A stretch of DNA of 64,000 nt from Hyaloperonospora brassicae (GCA_947650285.1 CANTFL010001234.1:310001-374000); one strand, 5' to 3'; counted from the first letter of the stretch, positions 1-11,350 are shown. Program-made: numbers and translations. The notes: generated by a model not told the origin, from the letters alone.

Positions 1-372
1 TACCCGTTGTGTTTAAGTCATAGTATTAACGAACGGTGGCAATAAGCTCGACAGAGGCGAAGTACGTGACCGTAAGATTGTGTGCGCATGAATTGCTGTG
101 GGTCCGCGTCATGCTCAAGGACCTCGGTCATGAGCAAGTGGGAGCGACGTGGATCTAGGAAGATATTTAAGGTGCGATTGGACTTGCAAGGAACTCAAGA
201 TAAAATGCCAGGACCAAGCACGTCGACATCCGTCTCCACTCCATCCGAGAGAATGTGGCACACGGCATCATAACAGTCAAGTGCAAGTCGACGGTGGACC
301 AATTTAGCAGATATGCTTACCAACGCTCTGGGGACCAAGAGACTTAAGTACCTGCTTCCGACAAGAGACATT
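1..372 (+). pseudogene. Ty1/copia RNase H remnant (3' end of pol)
   Basis: Read from about position 33 in the frame of position 90, the plus strand gives VAISSTEAKYVTV, then ELLWVRVMLKDLGHEQVGA, the RNase H region of copia polyproteins (family pattern SSTEAEY followed by an LW-rich helix). In-frame stops follow near 151. The hallmark ARTKHVDIR follows near 209-237, and after a frameshift LADMLTNALGTKRLKYLL near 302-355. The N-terminal side lies outside the window. Several stops and at least one frameshift make it a dead fragment. In a live element this domain degrades the RNA strand of the RNA:DNA hybrid during reverse transcription. No LTR could be delimited downstream, and it is not part of the nest at 14-35 kb. 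Confidence 0.8.
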
Positions 373-1636
373 GGACCAAAAGAACATTTAGTACTTCACG
401 GTGTGTGACAGTGTTAAATTTCACCGCGATTACTTACATGCTCCATACCACTAGTAATGCGCGATATGGCTATAAACAGCATGTATGTAAAATTTCCAGA
501 AGGCTTAGACTAGCAATCGGTGTTTGCGAACTAAGGACCACTATATATTCACTTCACATTTGGCTTCTTCCCAAATGATCTGCTCCAACAGATTCACTAT
601 ATTCTTTGCTGCAAAATAAACAGCAAGCCATGCATTAATATATTTCGTGATGTGCGTCAGTAAGGAATGATCGCCAATAAAAACAAATATATTTGACAAA
701 CTAAAAACACATATATTGACGTCCAATATTAATTGGCTTCGGGATATTCTGTTGTGCGATATAAAACGGAGGTATTTGCTTTTCGCGATGAGGGCCTGCA
801 TGGAGCAAGCAGTCCTCCTGCTGTACTAGAAATGTTATTGATTCTAGCAAGATTTCCTTCATCGAGTTCGCGTCAAACTGAATAGCTTCACTTCTTCCAA
901 CCACCCAGGCAGTATCGGCAAATCGTACAAGCAGTCGCTGTATGGCTTCAATAACGACAAAGGCATGGCCTGGGTGCAGTCAAGCTGAGCACCACTTGGT
1001 GGAAGGAATGCATGCAGTCACATATCCCACTGCCCCGTAACAAGCAAAAACATCTATCTACACAACTCGGATGTGATCGATTGATCGATTTACAACACTG
1101 TTTGTCCTGCCTACCTTGTGCAGTGGAAGGTTCGACACTAGTATCGTTCCTGCTCTCATGCCGCCGTTTGTAACAAGAGTGTCAACATACTCCTAGAGCT
1201 GTATTTTGTTTGCTCTTCTGTAACTTTTTGGTGTAAAGCTGCTACTACGAATGCCTCGGCGGTCGGCGGACAGAGACGACGTAGTGACTGGTCCGTCGAA
1301 CTGCTTTCTTTCGTTTCGTATCTTCTTTAGGGCTCTGAGCTTGGTATGGAGACACCCGATATACAATGACGCACATCAGCTATCAGCGAAGGAAAGCTGC
1401 TGCCTCGGCACTCGACACAGAGTCTACGCGATCAAAGCCTGCAGCAAGGTGAGCGCAGCTGACGTTCATTGGACGAAAAGACCACACGACGACAAAGCGT
1501 CGGTCGGATCTTTACGACTTGGACGCCAAGAGAGTCACTCTCGTCAGCCTCGTTCCACCCTCTCGGGAATGCCTTCCCACAACCCAATTGAGCAAAAGTG
1601 CCCAAAACAAGAGAAACATTCCATCAGATCGCGGTC
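373..1636. other. Intergenic, no gene recognised; possible copia RT scrap
   Basis: No convincing gene is visible. Around 925-1065 the plus strand reads KQSLYGF, then after a frame change AEHHLVEG, resembling the KSLYGL...LSTTLVE stretch of copia reverse transcriptase. If real, it belongs to a different copy from the RNase H tail at the window start, because reverse transcriptase should precede RNase H. Composition changes from AT-rich (about 400-900) to GC-rich towards COQ9. The 3' part must hold the COQ9 promoter, but I could not place an initiator with confidence. Confidence 0.35.
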
Positions 1637-3019
1637 ATGACGTTCAGAAGTCTCGTCCGCCGCTCGATGCGTCTCGCAGCCGGCAGCAGCCACCAGCGTC
1701 ACGTCGGCTGCGCCACCTCTTTGTACACGCGCTCGAGCCTTCGGTGCTGCGATGAGAGCCCACTGGCTGCTCGCCCGATGCGTTGCCAGAGCACCCGATC
1801 GACTGCTTTTCGTAGCACAGAAGCAGTCGGACCCGAGACGTTCGATGACCCGGAGCAGCGCATCCTGGCCAAGGCGATGGAACATGTACCACTACAAGGG
1901 TACGTTCGCTCGTTCTCGACGATCGAGGCTGAAATGAATGCCCTGTGTAAATTGATATCGACATCCACATGCACGTGTATGAATGCATATCAAGAAGCGT
2001 ATCCATAGTGACTATCGTAGCTATCTGCAACTCCCTCTTTTATCTCGTTCTTATCGCCACCACTTGTTGTCCTGCTTACTGTTGTCTTGTATCATCCATG
2101 CGGCAGATGGACAATCAATGCTCTAGCAGCTGGTGCCAAGGACCTCGGCTACCCGTCCGTGGCTCACGGCATGTTCTCGCGTGGCGCAGTCGAACTCGTG
2201 GAGCATTTCATGGACTCGAGTCTTGCCAAGCTACGTGAGACGCTGATCCGTAACACGAAGCAGCTGCAGGCCATGACTGTAGCGGAACGGATCAAGTTTG
2301 GTGCTCGCACGCGTCTCGAGATGTTGGAGCCGCTCATTGCTACATGGCCGCAGGGCATGGCGCTCGGTGCCTTGCCCCAGAACGCTCCTCACACTGCAAA
2401 GAAACTGATCCAGCTGTCGGATGAGATCTGGTACTTTGCCGGAGACAAGTCGACGGACTTGTCGTGGTACACGAAGCGTGCTATCCTCACCGGCATTTAT
2501 GCGAGCACGGAGTTGTTTATGCTGAATGACAAGTCGCCGGACTTCCAAGACACGTGGGCATTTTTGGACCGCCGAGTGGACGAAACGGTCCAGCTTGGAG
2601 AGCTGCCTCAGAATGTACGTGCAGGTGTCGACTGCCTCTTGCATTGGAGGAGATGATGCGACTGACTGTTTTTCCATGCCTTGTGCGAGTCGCAGCTGAA
2701 TGACGGGATGGGCATGGCTGCTATCGGACTACAGTCCATGTTTTCGGCTGTGACGTCACTTGCAGGCCCTTTGACCGAGCAGGTCGTCTCGAATACGCCT
2801 CTCCGTCATCTTCCCAACCCGATTTCGGCTGTGGGAAGCGTGATCCCACCTTCCATTGTTTCGGCTGTTGTATCAGGATTGCCGTTCGGTGCTGCTACTG
2901 CTACAGAAAGTGGGGCAACAGGAGGAGATGCTATGGCTTTTGAGTCGAAGGATCTAAAGGAGCTGAACGAAGAGCTGGAAAAACTGGGCGGCATGGACGC
3001 ACGTCAGCGGCCGAGCTAA
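1637..3019 (+). CDS. COQ9: COQ9 family, mitochondrial ubiquinone biosynthesis protein
   Basis: COQ9 is a lipid-binding, TetR-like accessory protein of the mitochondrial coenzyme Q synthome that assists the hydroxylase COQ7. Proposed exons are 1637-1899, 2107-2614 and 2696-3019, which join in frame to 364 residues (human COQ9 is about 318). Intron 1 (1900-2106) begins GTACGT and ends GGCAG; the join restores GW in the conserved stretch HVPLQG-WTINALAAGAKDLGY. Intron 2 (2615-2695) also begins GTACGT and ends CGCAG. The family core follows: AHGMFSRGAVELVEHF, then DEIWYFAGDKSTDLSWYTKR, ILTGIYASTELFML and SPDFQDTWAFLDRRV. The chosen ATG is the first in frame, has G at -3 and gives an Arg/Ser-rich, acid-poor N terminus typical of mitochondrial import. 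The C-terminal exon (GMGMAAIGLQSMFSAVTSL, then a Ser/Gly/Ala-rich tail) is less conserved, so the second acceptor could instead be 6 bp upstream. Confidence 0.9.
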
Positions 3020-3041
3020 ATCAGTCGGACCGACTACCTGG

Positions 3042-3190
3042 ATGCACACCAGTTTCTTGTCTACATGCGATGCAAAGCAAGGGTACAAGGACCGCCCACG
3101 TTATGAGAAGCCGTGGGGAATGTCTTGGAGGCAGTCCGAAATGTTTGAATGCAAGCGCCATCTCGTGCCAGTCTCATGTCGCCACGAGTG
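3042..3190 (+). pseudogene. Possible bS21m-like (mitoribosomal S21) fragment
   Basis: One plus-strand frame reads DAKQGYKDRPRYEKPWGMSW, then RQSEMFECKR. This resembles the C-terminal half of mitochondrial ribosomal protein bS21, where a basic segment ending RRYYEKP is followed by Arg-rich residues. No upstream half is visible in frame. A second similar stretch, MRKYLDAKQGFDLYH, occurs at about 3574-3635 in another frame, so this may be a broken, duplicated or intron-split relic. The match is short and the assignment weak. Nothing else recognisable follows until the dinucleotide repeat at 5284. Confidence 0.22.
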
Positions 3191-5280
3191 TTTCAGTCAG
3201 TGTAGTCGGCATCTTGTCGTGTCCGTCATCATCGTCTTCTTCTCGGATGCAAGTGCTTCCTCGCCACTTGCTCTTATCATGTCAGCGCTTCGCTCAAGGC
3301 CACCATTGCTTGAAGTATACCACTGGTGTAACAGCCGCCGCTTGCGACACGCGCTATTCGACTTGCGATGGAGAAGACGTTGCGCCTTTCTGATACCCTG
3401 AGGGCACCACAGAAAGCGTAATGCACCTCCGACATATGGAGATTCGCACGCTGGCGTGACCGACACCGCCTACTAGATGCACAAAGGTCAGAGGAACAGG
3501 TCTGGGATAAATCAATTACCTTTCTCCGTCTGCAACCTGTGCATATTCATGTATGATGATGAGATGAGTTTTCACCGAGCCATGCGAAAGTATCTCGATG
3601 CGAAGCAAGGCTTTGACCTTTACCATACGCTCAGTTAGACTCCCACGGGTCAGTAGATGAGTCTTCCGACGGCAATGTTCGCGTGTCGAAAGAGTGGCGC
3701 GTGTAACGCACCTGTGTCACTCGAAAAGGAATGCAACTAGTCCATCGTAGACCGCTACTCCTGCTGCACCCACTACTACGTCTGTTTCGCGTCCATCTCA
3801 ATTCAAGCATCAGACGTGCCAACTTCAGCCGCATCCGGGTATGTTCCTGTTCCGTTGTTGCTGTAAGTTGTTCCGCATACATTCACCGCCAACACTTGCC
3901 GACGTCATTCCATGCCCATATAGTGAGGGTATCGCGCATTTTCCCACTTCTTTAGATTCTTTGTACTGTGGATGCCAGGAACCGGAGGTGATCTCCTACT
4001 TGAGCTGCGGACTGAAGTGGTGCATTTGGCACTGGCAGGACGCCAGTTGCCCTCTGCTTTGCAACTGTTCTGGTGTGTACCCTATCTTTTCCATCGGACG
4101 GGAAGGACTTATTGGCAGCTTTTCATCGCGATGATGGATGCTTGCGAGCAGTACCTTCTTATTGTCGAAAGGGCAGGCGTCACACGCGCGCTGCAGCAAC
4201 TACTGAGGCTGACCATGCCAGTGGATCGTTCAGTACTTCTAATATTGCTACGTCAGCGATGGTGTGATTGAGGGGCCATCTAGGCGCAATGGTGGGTCGC
4301 ATGGTCTGGAGGTGAGTCCTGACCGAAACGCACACACCCACGTTCTCCGCGCTGGCTAGCGTAGCACCCAAGACCACTGTCCACTTTTTCGTGCATCGGC
4401 TTTTGAATCGAGGGACAACGAATAGGCAGTCAACGCCCCGCAGCATGCGGTCTGATGTGCACTACGCTATTCGTTGAGCCAGAGGAGATGTGGAAGGATC
4501 GTCATAGATCTGCACAAATGGAAGCTGCAAGGCTCTTGTCGCCGGGAAGGAGTGGCACAATGGGCTTCGTCATTCTTTGCGAGCGGCATAGAACCTTCAG
4601 CAATTGCAGTATCTTCGAAAATCTGCCCATCTCCCATGCTTCTATCCAGTAACTCCCGTACCTGATTGTTTCGGTGATGGCTGTCAAGCCATTTTGGCGG
4701 ACTCCTCTTCAACCCTTGTTCACAGAGCGTCCATGCCCCACGGTCAGCATTTCCCACTGACCGTGATTTACTCATGCGATGAAGGCGCATCGACGATGCT
4801 CCACAATGCATTCAATTTGGTGTCTACCAGCTACAAATGAAGCACGAAGCAAGCGTGCGGGCAATGATATGGTGAAACCGCTCGCAACTGGGTGAGGTGC
4901 ATTCTCTCAGTAGTGTATAAATACGATTGTGCTTCCACATCGGCCGGGCGAGGTCCGAAGACTCCACGGCGGCTTTCAGTATTAGCATAGAATATGTTGT
5001 GACATCGTCGAGAATGCTACGTCGCTACCAACCCGCAAAAGAGTAAATGGCAGACACCCACTGTCGAACGGCAGAATTTGACTGGCCGTGGTTTGATGGC
5101 TGAGGAAGCTCGAGCCGAGTATGTGAGAAACTGGCCAATCAGAATCTTGCAAGGATAAGATCATGTCTGTACCGATCAAAAAACGCTTTTTCGACAGACA
5201 GTGGGAATACTTCCTACCCATACCGGTATCTGACAGTCCCCAGTCGGTGCAACCGACCATGCGTCACTATCCTCAAATCC

Positions 5281-5283
<3 letters not shown>
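3191..5283. other. Intergenic, no gene recognised
   Basis: Open frames here are short, lack family motifs and change frame repeatedly. The most open one (3972-4271, +) is Leu-rich and unrecognised. A relic of coding sequence cannot be excluded, but I see nothing to name. Confidence 0.4.

Positions 5284-5315
<32 letters not shown>
5284..5315. repeat. (GA)16 microsatellite
   Basis: Sixteen uninterrupted GA units between AACC-free flanks, in the non-coding DNA between COQ9 and PP2C. Confidence 0.97.
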
Positions 5316-5318
<3 letters not shown>

Positions 5319-6862
5319 AGCCATGACAAAGCGAGAGTGTCTGCCGAGACGCATATGTAGAGTTGGCTACATTACCGTCGCACGTCCATTGCGCCTTCTT
5401 TCCCACAAATCCAGTGCTACATTTTTTATCGATCCCTCAGGAAAAAAACTCGGTAAAGTGGGCATGTAACACGCGACATGCGGCCACACAAAAAACATCC
5501 ACAGTCACGCGCGCTCCACCACGTAGCACTAGCAAACAACAGTCCTCTCTCCAGATTCTTGCAGCAGCTTCTTGCACATCGTGGCTGGTCTTTTTCTCGG
5601 GGCGCACGCAGGTGTCACTCGGAGGAAGGGCAGCCGTTTCGCGCGTCACTTGATGATTGAAGTTGGTCGGAGCAGCGGTCCCACCTCTCGACAGTGGCGT
5701 GTGGAAGTTACAAGACGCCAAGCCGCTGGCGTGGGCTCCAGGGGTCGGGCTGCCGCGCATGAGCGCTGTTCAATAAGTCGCTTATCTATCGAAAGAGCGG
5801 GTCCGCGACATTCACATGCGGTCTGATTTGCCTCGCACGTCAAGATCGAGGGTGGCTCCAGAGCACCGGATGTTGCTCCAGAGCACCGGCCCAGGCGCCA
5901 AAGGCCATGGACGCCATGATAAATCAAGCACGCGCACGAGGGCTGCCGTTTCGGCCACGGTCGACGCAAAAGAACGGGCGACGTGACGCCGTACGACACG
6001 CACACGCGATTCCGTTGCGGCCGTAATCGCCCCGGTCGACACTCAATGGTGGACGACCGTCCCACGGGTCATGCCGCTGGTCAAAGAGCACTGACTGCGT
6101 TTTTCGAAAGATTTTCGTGGCGGCTTTCGCGCCGCAGTAGCGGCCACGGCCCTCCATGGTCGCCCCATCATCGGTCGCGTTCTTTATATAAAGCCCTTGT
6201 GCCCGACGACGTGGTTGCTTGCATCATAGTTGCAGCTGGACGGCACGTCCTCGCACGCACGCACGTGCATCTCTGATTAGCCCGAGAAGCACCGTTCGTG
6301 CTGCAAACACGCAGGCCATGGTCATGCAGACCAGCTGCTTTCGGTAGTTAGCGTGATGGCCACAGCCACGCCTGGCTGTCTTCTTGTCTGCTGCGCGCCG
6401 CACGGAAAGAGCAAATGCACGCGCGATTCTGCACTGTGACTGCACGAGCATTTCGTCAAACGGGTGCGTGAGTTCCACGCGCCTGCAACCACACGGCAGC
6501 GTGTAACACACACGCGCACACACGTACTCGACGGCTTCTCAGCCGCTCAATGGCAGCGCCACGACCCTGCACCAAACTGCCACTACCAATGCCAGCCTCT
6601 GGTATATCGCACGTGACAACAGCAAGCAGTATGCGTGTTGCCGCTACCCGGCGAGACGGGTGGATGAGGTGCCTGTCGCCGGTGGGGACTTGAAGTGCCG
6701 CACTATTTGTGTGGCCCGGCAGCAGCAGCACAGCAACAAAACTGTACTGGACTTGCACAATGTGGTCGGTCAACGAAAAAGCCACCGCGCAAGTTGAAGC
6801 AACGGGTGGTGTAACGGGGGCGTGGGAGCGCGTGTGTGTGTCGTCGTCATCATCAGCATCAT

Positions 6863-6894
<32 letters not shown>

Positions 6895-7654
6895 TGTTGT
6901 CGCTGTTGTCGTTGTTGTCTCAAGCGGGCAGCAAGCGATCAGACACGCGGGCGAGCAGGTGGTTTTCCCAGAGCCATACAGACAGCGAGTGAGTCCAGAC
7001 CGATCGTGTGTTGCGATTGGCCGGGCGACTGGCTCTTCTAGTCTTTCTACGCCCGCCTCGCGCCAGCCGCGTTGGCAAAAACGACCGACACGGGCCACCG
7101 GCCGCTGAAGACGTCATTCACAGAAAGGAAGTCTCCCGCGCAGGTGGCAACGGCCGCCTCTCGTTGGTCCCACGTCCGTCTTCCAGTCGCGAGCGCAGCC
7201 ACGCAGCGCGACAGCCAAGTCACGCCGAATCGCAAGTACGCACGCACTTAGCACGCACCGGCCAGTACCACTACTGGTACTACAACTACATCGTCCTACA
7301 CTAGGACAGCGTCGTTGCGGTCGTCTACCTGGTTTCGCATCCGTACGTTACAAACGACTTGTTGGCAGCGTGAATCTCGACCGAGTTTGGCCGCGTTGCG
7401 AAAAAACTGCTTTTTTCCGCTCGCGGGCGAGTGGGTCAATGACAATACGCCCACCTCCTCGATCTAACGACTATCTGGCCTCACGATCGAACTGTACACT
7501 CGTGTCTGACTATCTCTCCGTGGCTGTATGTGTCTCTCTCGTGGCGTGAAACTGCAGGTTGAAGAAGCGCTTTTTGCACGTCGTTGGAACTCGCTCCTGT
7601 CGAGTTTCGACTGCGGCCGACTCAGTCATTACCATTCGCATTCCAAAGCTGTCG
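5316..7654. other. GC-rich intergenic and 5' flank of PP2C
   Basis: No protein family is recognisable. A 15-bp direct repeat (GCTCCAGAGCACCGG) occurs at 5855-5869 and 5875-5889. A CGT/GTC trinucleotide tract lies at about 6863-6893, followed by degenerate GTT/GTC units to 6918. These tracts create spurious Arg-rich and Asp-rich open frames. The 3' end of this stretch must contain the PP2C promoter and 5' leader. Confidence 0.5.
6863..6893. repeat. (GTC)n trinucleotide tract
   Basis: About ten GTC units, grading into GCTGTT/GTC variants up to about 6918. It encodes poly-Arg or poly-Ser in the spurious frames crossing it. Confidence 0.9.
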
Positions 7655-8908
7655 ATGGGCTGTCAGACGTCGAAGGACGTTCTGCCCGTTGGTCCCACTG
7701 AACGACGGCCCAGCATCAACGAGATCTTCCTACAAGCTGCGTCCAAGCAGATTGCCCGCGACGAGAGCGGCGTGGGCGCCGGCCGACTGCCTGCAAGCGA
7801 CTCCCATCGCGACGTCTTTAGTATCTTTGGCGAACGCGGCATGGCCATTGACGTGCCTCGGGATGCGTTAGCATCGCCGTCGTCGAGCACGTGTCCGCCG
7901 ATCAGTCCCAGTGGCAGTGTCTTCTCCACTGCCACGACGGCTTCCGACACGGAGCGGACGCTCGTGCTGCACCGACCCGCGGGGCAGTACTTTTCGCAGC
8001 TGCGACTGAGTTTCGGTGTCTACTCGAACACGGGCGTTCGACGAGACAATGAGGACCGACAGATGACCACGTCGCAGATGATTGACGACGACCTCGTGGC
8101 GTTCTTTGGCCTGTACGACGGCCATGGCGGCTCCGAAGTGGCCACGTACTTGGCAGGCAACTTCCACGCAAATGTGTTCAAGTACCTGCGACAGTCGGTG
8201 ATGGCTCAAGTGGAGAAAGCACAGAGTGACCGGAACGTAGAGATGGTCCTGAAGGAAGCGATGCGGCGAGCGTGCGCTGCTACGGATGAAGAGATCATCA
8301 AAGCGCAATTGCCGAGTGGATCGACGGCCGTGTCGGTGCTCGTTCGAGGCAGCACGGCGCTCGTGTCGTCGGTAGGGGACTCGCAGGTCGTGTTGTCCAC
8401 AAACGGCCGGGCCACGGACATGTGCATCGCCCACACGCCGCAGCTTTCGAGTGAGCGCGAACGCATCCTTGCAGCAAAGGGACAGGTGTCGAAGGGTCGG
8501 ATTTACGGTATGCTTGGCGTCTCCCGCGCCTTTGGGGACATTGACTTCAAAACTGGACGCGGAGAGTTCAAGAGCAGGTTCAATGGCGACCTGGTCAGTG
8601 CTACGCCCGACATTGTGGTGCACGAGATCACGAGTCAGGATGAGTTCATGGTGCTTGGGTGTGACGGCCTCTTCGACGTGATGAAGCCGCAAGACGTGGT
8701 GAACTTTGTGCGTACCAAGCTGGGGCTTCACGGCCACGTGCAGCACGCGACCGAGGAGCTCGTGAGCCGCGCCATAGCGCTTGGGTCGACCGACAACGTG
8801 AGCGCCATTATCGTTTGCTTCAACCAAGACGAGCAAGAGGTTGCACCTGTGACGCCCATCGAAGCGGCGCAGGCAGCGGAAGCTCAGAAGAAGCGTGGGT
8901 CGCGGTAG
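7655..8908 (+). CDS. PP2C-type serine/threonine protein phosphatase
   Basis: A metal-dependent (Mg/Mn) Ser/Thr phosphatase of the PPM family, 417 residues in a single exon. From the ATG at 7655 the family motifs appear in order: RDNEDR (residues 130-135), FGLYDGHGGSEVA with the metal-ligand D155, SGSTA then SSVGDSQVV, GMLGVSRAFGD, LGCDGLFDVM with D337, and TDNVSAI with D380. All metal-coordinating acidic positions I can place are present, so the enzyme should be active. The frame is open further upstream, but 7655 is the first ATG. It gives MGCQTSKD, a classic N-myristoylation motif with an adjacent palmitoylatable Cys, so membrane attachment is likely. Residues 10-105 form a Ser/Thr/Pro-rich leader; the tail is basic (KKRGSR). 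The substrate cannot be read from sequence. It converges on the PUS3 gene 630 bp away. Confidence 0.95.
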   Translation: MGCQTSKDVLPVGPTERRPSINEIFLQAASKQIARDESGVGAGRLPASDSHRDVFSIFGERGMAIDVPRDALASPSSSTCPPISPSGSVFSTATTASDTERTLVLHRPAGQYFSQLRLSFGVYSNTGVRRDNEDRQMTTSQMIDDDLVAFFGLYDGHGGSEVATYLAGNFHANVFKYLRQSVMAQVEKAQSDRNVEMVLKEAMRRACAATDEEIIKAQLPSGSTAVSVLVRGSTALVSSVGDSQVVLSTNGRATDMCIAHTPQLSSERERILAAKGQVSKGRIYGMLGVSRAFGDIDFKTGRGEFKSRFNGDLVSATPDIVVHEITSQDEFMVLGCDGLFDVMKPQDVVNFVRTKLGLHGHVQHATEELVSRAIALGSTDNVSAIIVCFNQDEQEVAPVTPIEAAQAAEAQKKRGSR

Positions 8909-9538
8909 AGGCTCGAAAAGGCCCAAGCGCCTGGTTGCGGTTGGGCGCGTGCCGCGATTGCGTCCCATCTATCGGCCCTATCCCTTTATTTGCCTAGACA
9001 CTCGAGAACGGGTCCTCTCCTGCGCTCTTCTTCCGACAAGGGGTAGCAGCAGCAGCAGCAGCCCACACATGTACTATAGACAGACAAAGCTGCTGTCGTG
9101 GAGCACATCAAGCCCTTGTACCATTAGTTAGTTTATCGAGGCCATTTGGCCATGCAGTATTTACTATAAAAGATGATTTTTGCCGTTCAGATCCACTCTG
9201 TCAGCGAAAAGACTGAATTGTTCAGGATCAGTCATTATCATCGATGCCGAGTTTTCGGCTTTGTCTCGTAAGTTGTTCTCCCCAACAACGTGTACACAGT
9301 GGAAATATAAATGTTCAGTGTATGCCACAACTCATACCCGATCCTCGAACGACCTGTACGCCTCGTTCCCTTTTTCTCGCAAAAACTACTGATGCTTTGC
9401 TGCTTGTCTCGACTAACGTCAGAACATCGACAGGATCTCAAGCTGTGCAGTCCATCAGTTGGTCATAGTTCCGTGGCTTGAACCAGTCCCATTGTTGCCG
9501 AACAGGGCACTGGGCGTACACAACGACAATAGCAGCAC
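8909..9538. other. Convergent 3' intergenic region
   Basis: Shared 3' flank of PP2C (+) and PUS3 (-). It holds a short (AGC)6 tract at 9045-9062 and AT-richer DNA around 9160-9330 suited to polyadenylation. No gene seen. Confidence 0.6.
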
Positions 9539-11070
9539 TCACGACGTTCCAGCAGACGCTTTGGGACCACTTGCTCCATCTTTGACTTCTGCTTGCACCC
9601 CGTTCGTCCCTTGAGTTGTCGATCCCTCTTCTATTTGGCGTCGACGTTTCCGCTCCTGAGCTTTTCGTTTGCACTCGTCGACGGAATGACCCGTTCCGCG
9701 TTTCGTCAACGGCAAAATCTTCCGTTTCTTGGCTACCGGTAGCAGACAACTCACGTCTTTCCACTGCATTTTGCCACCGTTTTGCGTCAAGAGGCTACGT
9801 TCCCGCATGAGCTGCTCCAGCTTTGGCGCGTAGTGATCCAAATCGTTCACCACTCGAGTCGCGTCGACCTGAAATGCCTCGAGCGCGTTCAAATAGCTAC
9901 GCAGCATCGCTGCTTGCACGCACCGCTGCTCCCACATCTCTGTGAGCTGAGCATGTACCTGAAGCAACGCGAGCGGAGTGTACTCAAAACGTGGACCAGG
10001 TTCGTCGGCCTTTTCGGGGTCATCAAAGAAGCAGTCGTGCAGCACAAGAGGCAAGTCCGAAGCCATGTCGTACTGCGGTTTTCGTGGTGTTCGCGCAATA
10101 TCTAACAGCTCTGGAATGATACTCGTCTCTTCTTTCCCTGACCCAACGAGGAACAGCACCTCAACCATGCAGCGCACCTGATGCCACAGAAATGCACGGC
10201 CAAATACTTCACAGCAGTACATCTGCTGACGCGGATCGACGGCACGCTGTCCAGACCACTCCACGATCTCAAACGAGCTAACAGTGCGCTCATACACGTG
10301 GCAGTTGTGATCGATGCGGCAAAAGTTGCGGAAATCGTGCTTTCCTACAAGGCTCTGCGCACCTGCGCGCATCTTTTCAATGTCCAGGTCCCGTCGCACG
10401 AAAAAGTAGCGATACATGCGTCCTTTGCAGTCGAATCGAGCACTGAACTCTCGGCGACAACGCGCCACAGAGTATACGCGGATATCGGCTGGAAGTGCGC
10501 GATTCATCTGGGAAGCGTAGTCCACTTCCGTAAGCGTTTTAACTTCTCCCGTGGCTAGCCGCACTTGAAACCTCTCACCGGGACGCACATTATCGATTGA
10601 GGACGCACTGAGCAATTCAGCAGTCGCTGGTAAGTTTGATCGCACGTGCAGTGCCACGACTTGTCCGAAAGCACTGACGCCGCGATCCGTTCGTCCACAC
10701 CGCGAATAGCCAGCATCGCTAATATTCTGGATGAGCTTTGAGCGAACCAGCGCTTCCAAAAGGTAGCGCTCTACCGTCTCGGGCATGTGGTCCTGGCGCG
10801 CAAACCCAGCGTACTTCTCTCCGAGGTACAAGAACTTGACCGCCACGGCACGCGTCGTGTAGTTGCTCATGTCAAACTCGCGCTTCTTCTTCGCTACTGT
10901 CTGCGTCAACTGGACGTCTGTCAGATTCTTACCGCCGTTTGTAACATTCTTTCGCTGTTTCAGCAACTGCTTCTCCTTCTTCGTCTTTTTCCGACCGTCC
11001 CTTGGTGCGACCTGCCCCAAGTGCTCCGCCGGCAGCTTCATTACCTTTGCAATCGCATTGTTCACCACCT
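9539..11070 (-). CDS. PUS3: tRNA pseudouridine(38/39) synthase, PUS3/DEG1 type (main exon)
   Basis: TruA-family enzyme that isomerises uridine 38/39 in the tRNA anticodon arm. The catalytic loop reads YSRCGRTDRGVSAFGQVVAL; the nucleophile Asp is the codon at 10685-10687. Further family segments are AVKFLYLGEKYAGFARQ, MNRALPADIRV, FSARFDCKGRMYRYFF, KHDFRNFCRID, FLWHQVRCMVEVLFLVG and PQYDMASDLPLVL. CGRTD(R/K)GVSAFGQV and HDFRN(F/L)C are diagnostic of PUS3 rather than bacterial TruA. The C-terminal tail (LPVAKKRKILPLTKR and a Lys/Arg-rich helix) looks like a nuclear localisation signal. The first in-frame ATG in this exon is at 11041. Above it the frame runs into TCTCTAG (11077-11071), a good splice acceptor, so the 5' end is probably in the upstream exon listed separately. 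Confidence 0.92.
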
Positions 11071-11096
11071 CTAGAGACAAACGAGCGGTCGTGCAA

Positions 11097-11126
11097 CAAA
11101 CAAACAAACAAACAAACAAACAAACA
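11097..11126. repeat. (CAAA)n tetranucleotide repeat in a probable PUS3 intron
   Basis: About seven CAAA units (TTTG on the PUS3 strand) just upstream of the TCTCTAG acceptor. Translated through, it gives a non-credible FVCLFVC leader, which supports its being intronic. Confidence 0.9.
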
Positions 11127-11205
11127 CATTAATGAGGAACAATTCATTGCAAGTGGGAAAAAAAGAGGTCAATGGTCACGAATCGTCGCATGTAATCCCA
11201 CAGAC

Positions 11206-11350
11206 TTTGGCCTACGGAGCTCTGCAATTCGTGCAGAATCGCCACGTGTTGCTCCAACGTGACAGCGCCACCCGTCAGTGCGGCCAAATCCCTCGGTACC
11301 AATGAGGCCGAAGCTGTCTGCACAGAGCCACTCGGAGCTGTTGCATCCAT
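11206..11350 (-). CDS. PUS3: Probable first exon of PUS3
   Basis: ATG at 11350 opens MDATAPSGSVQTASASLV, followed by VTLEQHVAILHELQSSVGQ. Splicing at 11206 with a phase-1 donor (GTCTGT, weak) to 11070 keeps the frame and gives one helix continuing into KVVNNAIAKVMKLP, for a 558-residue protein. Other donors (GTAGGC near 11217, GTGACC near 11180) have the wrong phase for this acceptor. It lies 90 bp downstream of the PRIM2 stop codon, so the two genes are tightly spaced on the same strand. The model is inference; a transcript would settle it. Confidence 0.4.

Noticed and set aside
541..904. Two minus-strand frames near the window start
   Set aside because: Short, overlapping in different frames, no motifs, AT-rich background.
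6456..7098. Arg-rich and Asp-rich frames across the GTC tract
   Set aside because: They are created by the trinucleotide repeat and have no other coding features.
7868..8968. Long open frame antisense to PP2C (366 codons)
   Set aside because: It mirrors the intact PP2C gene in a GC-rich region, has no family motif, and the sense strand fully explains the DNA.
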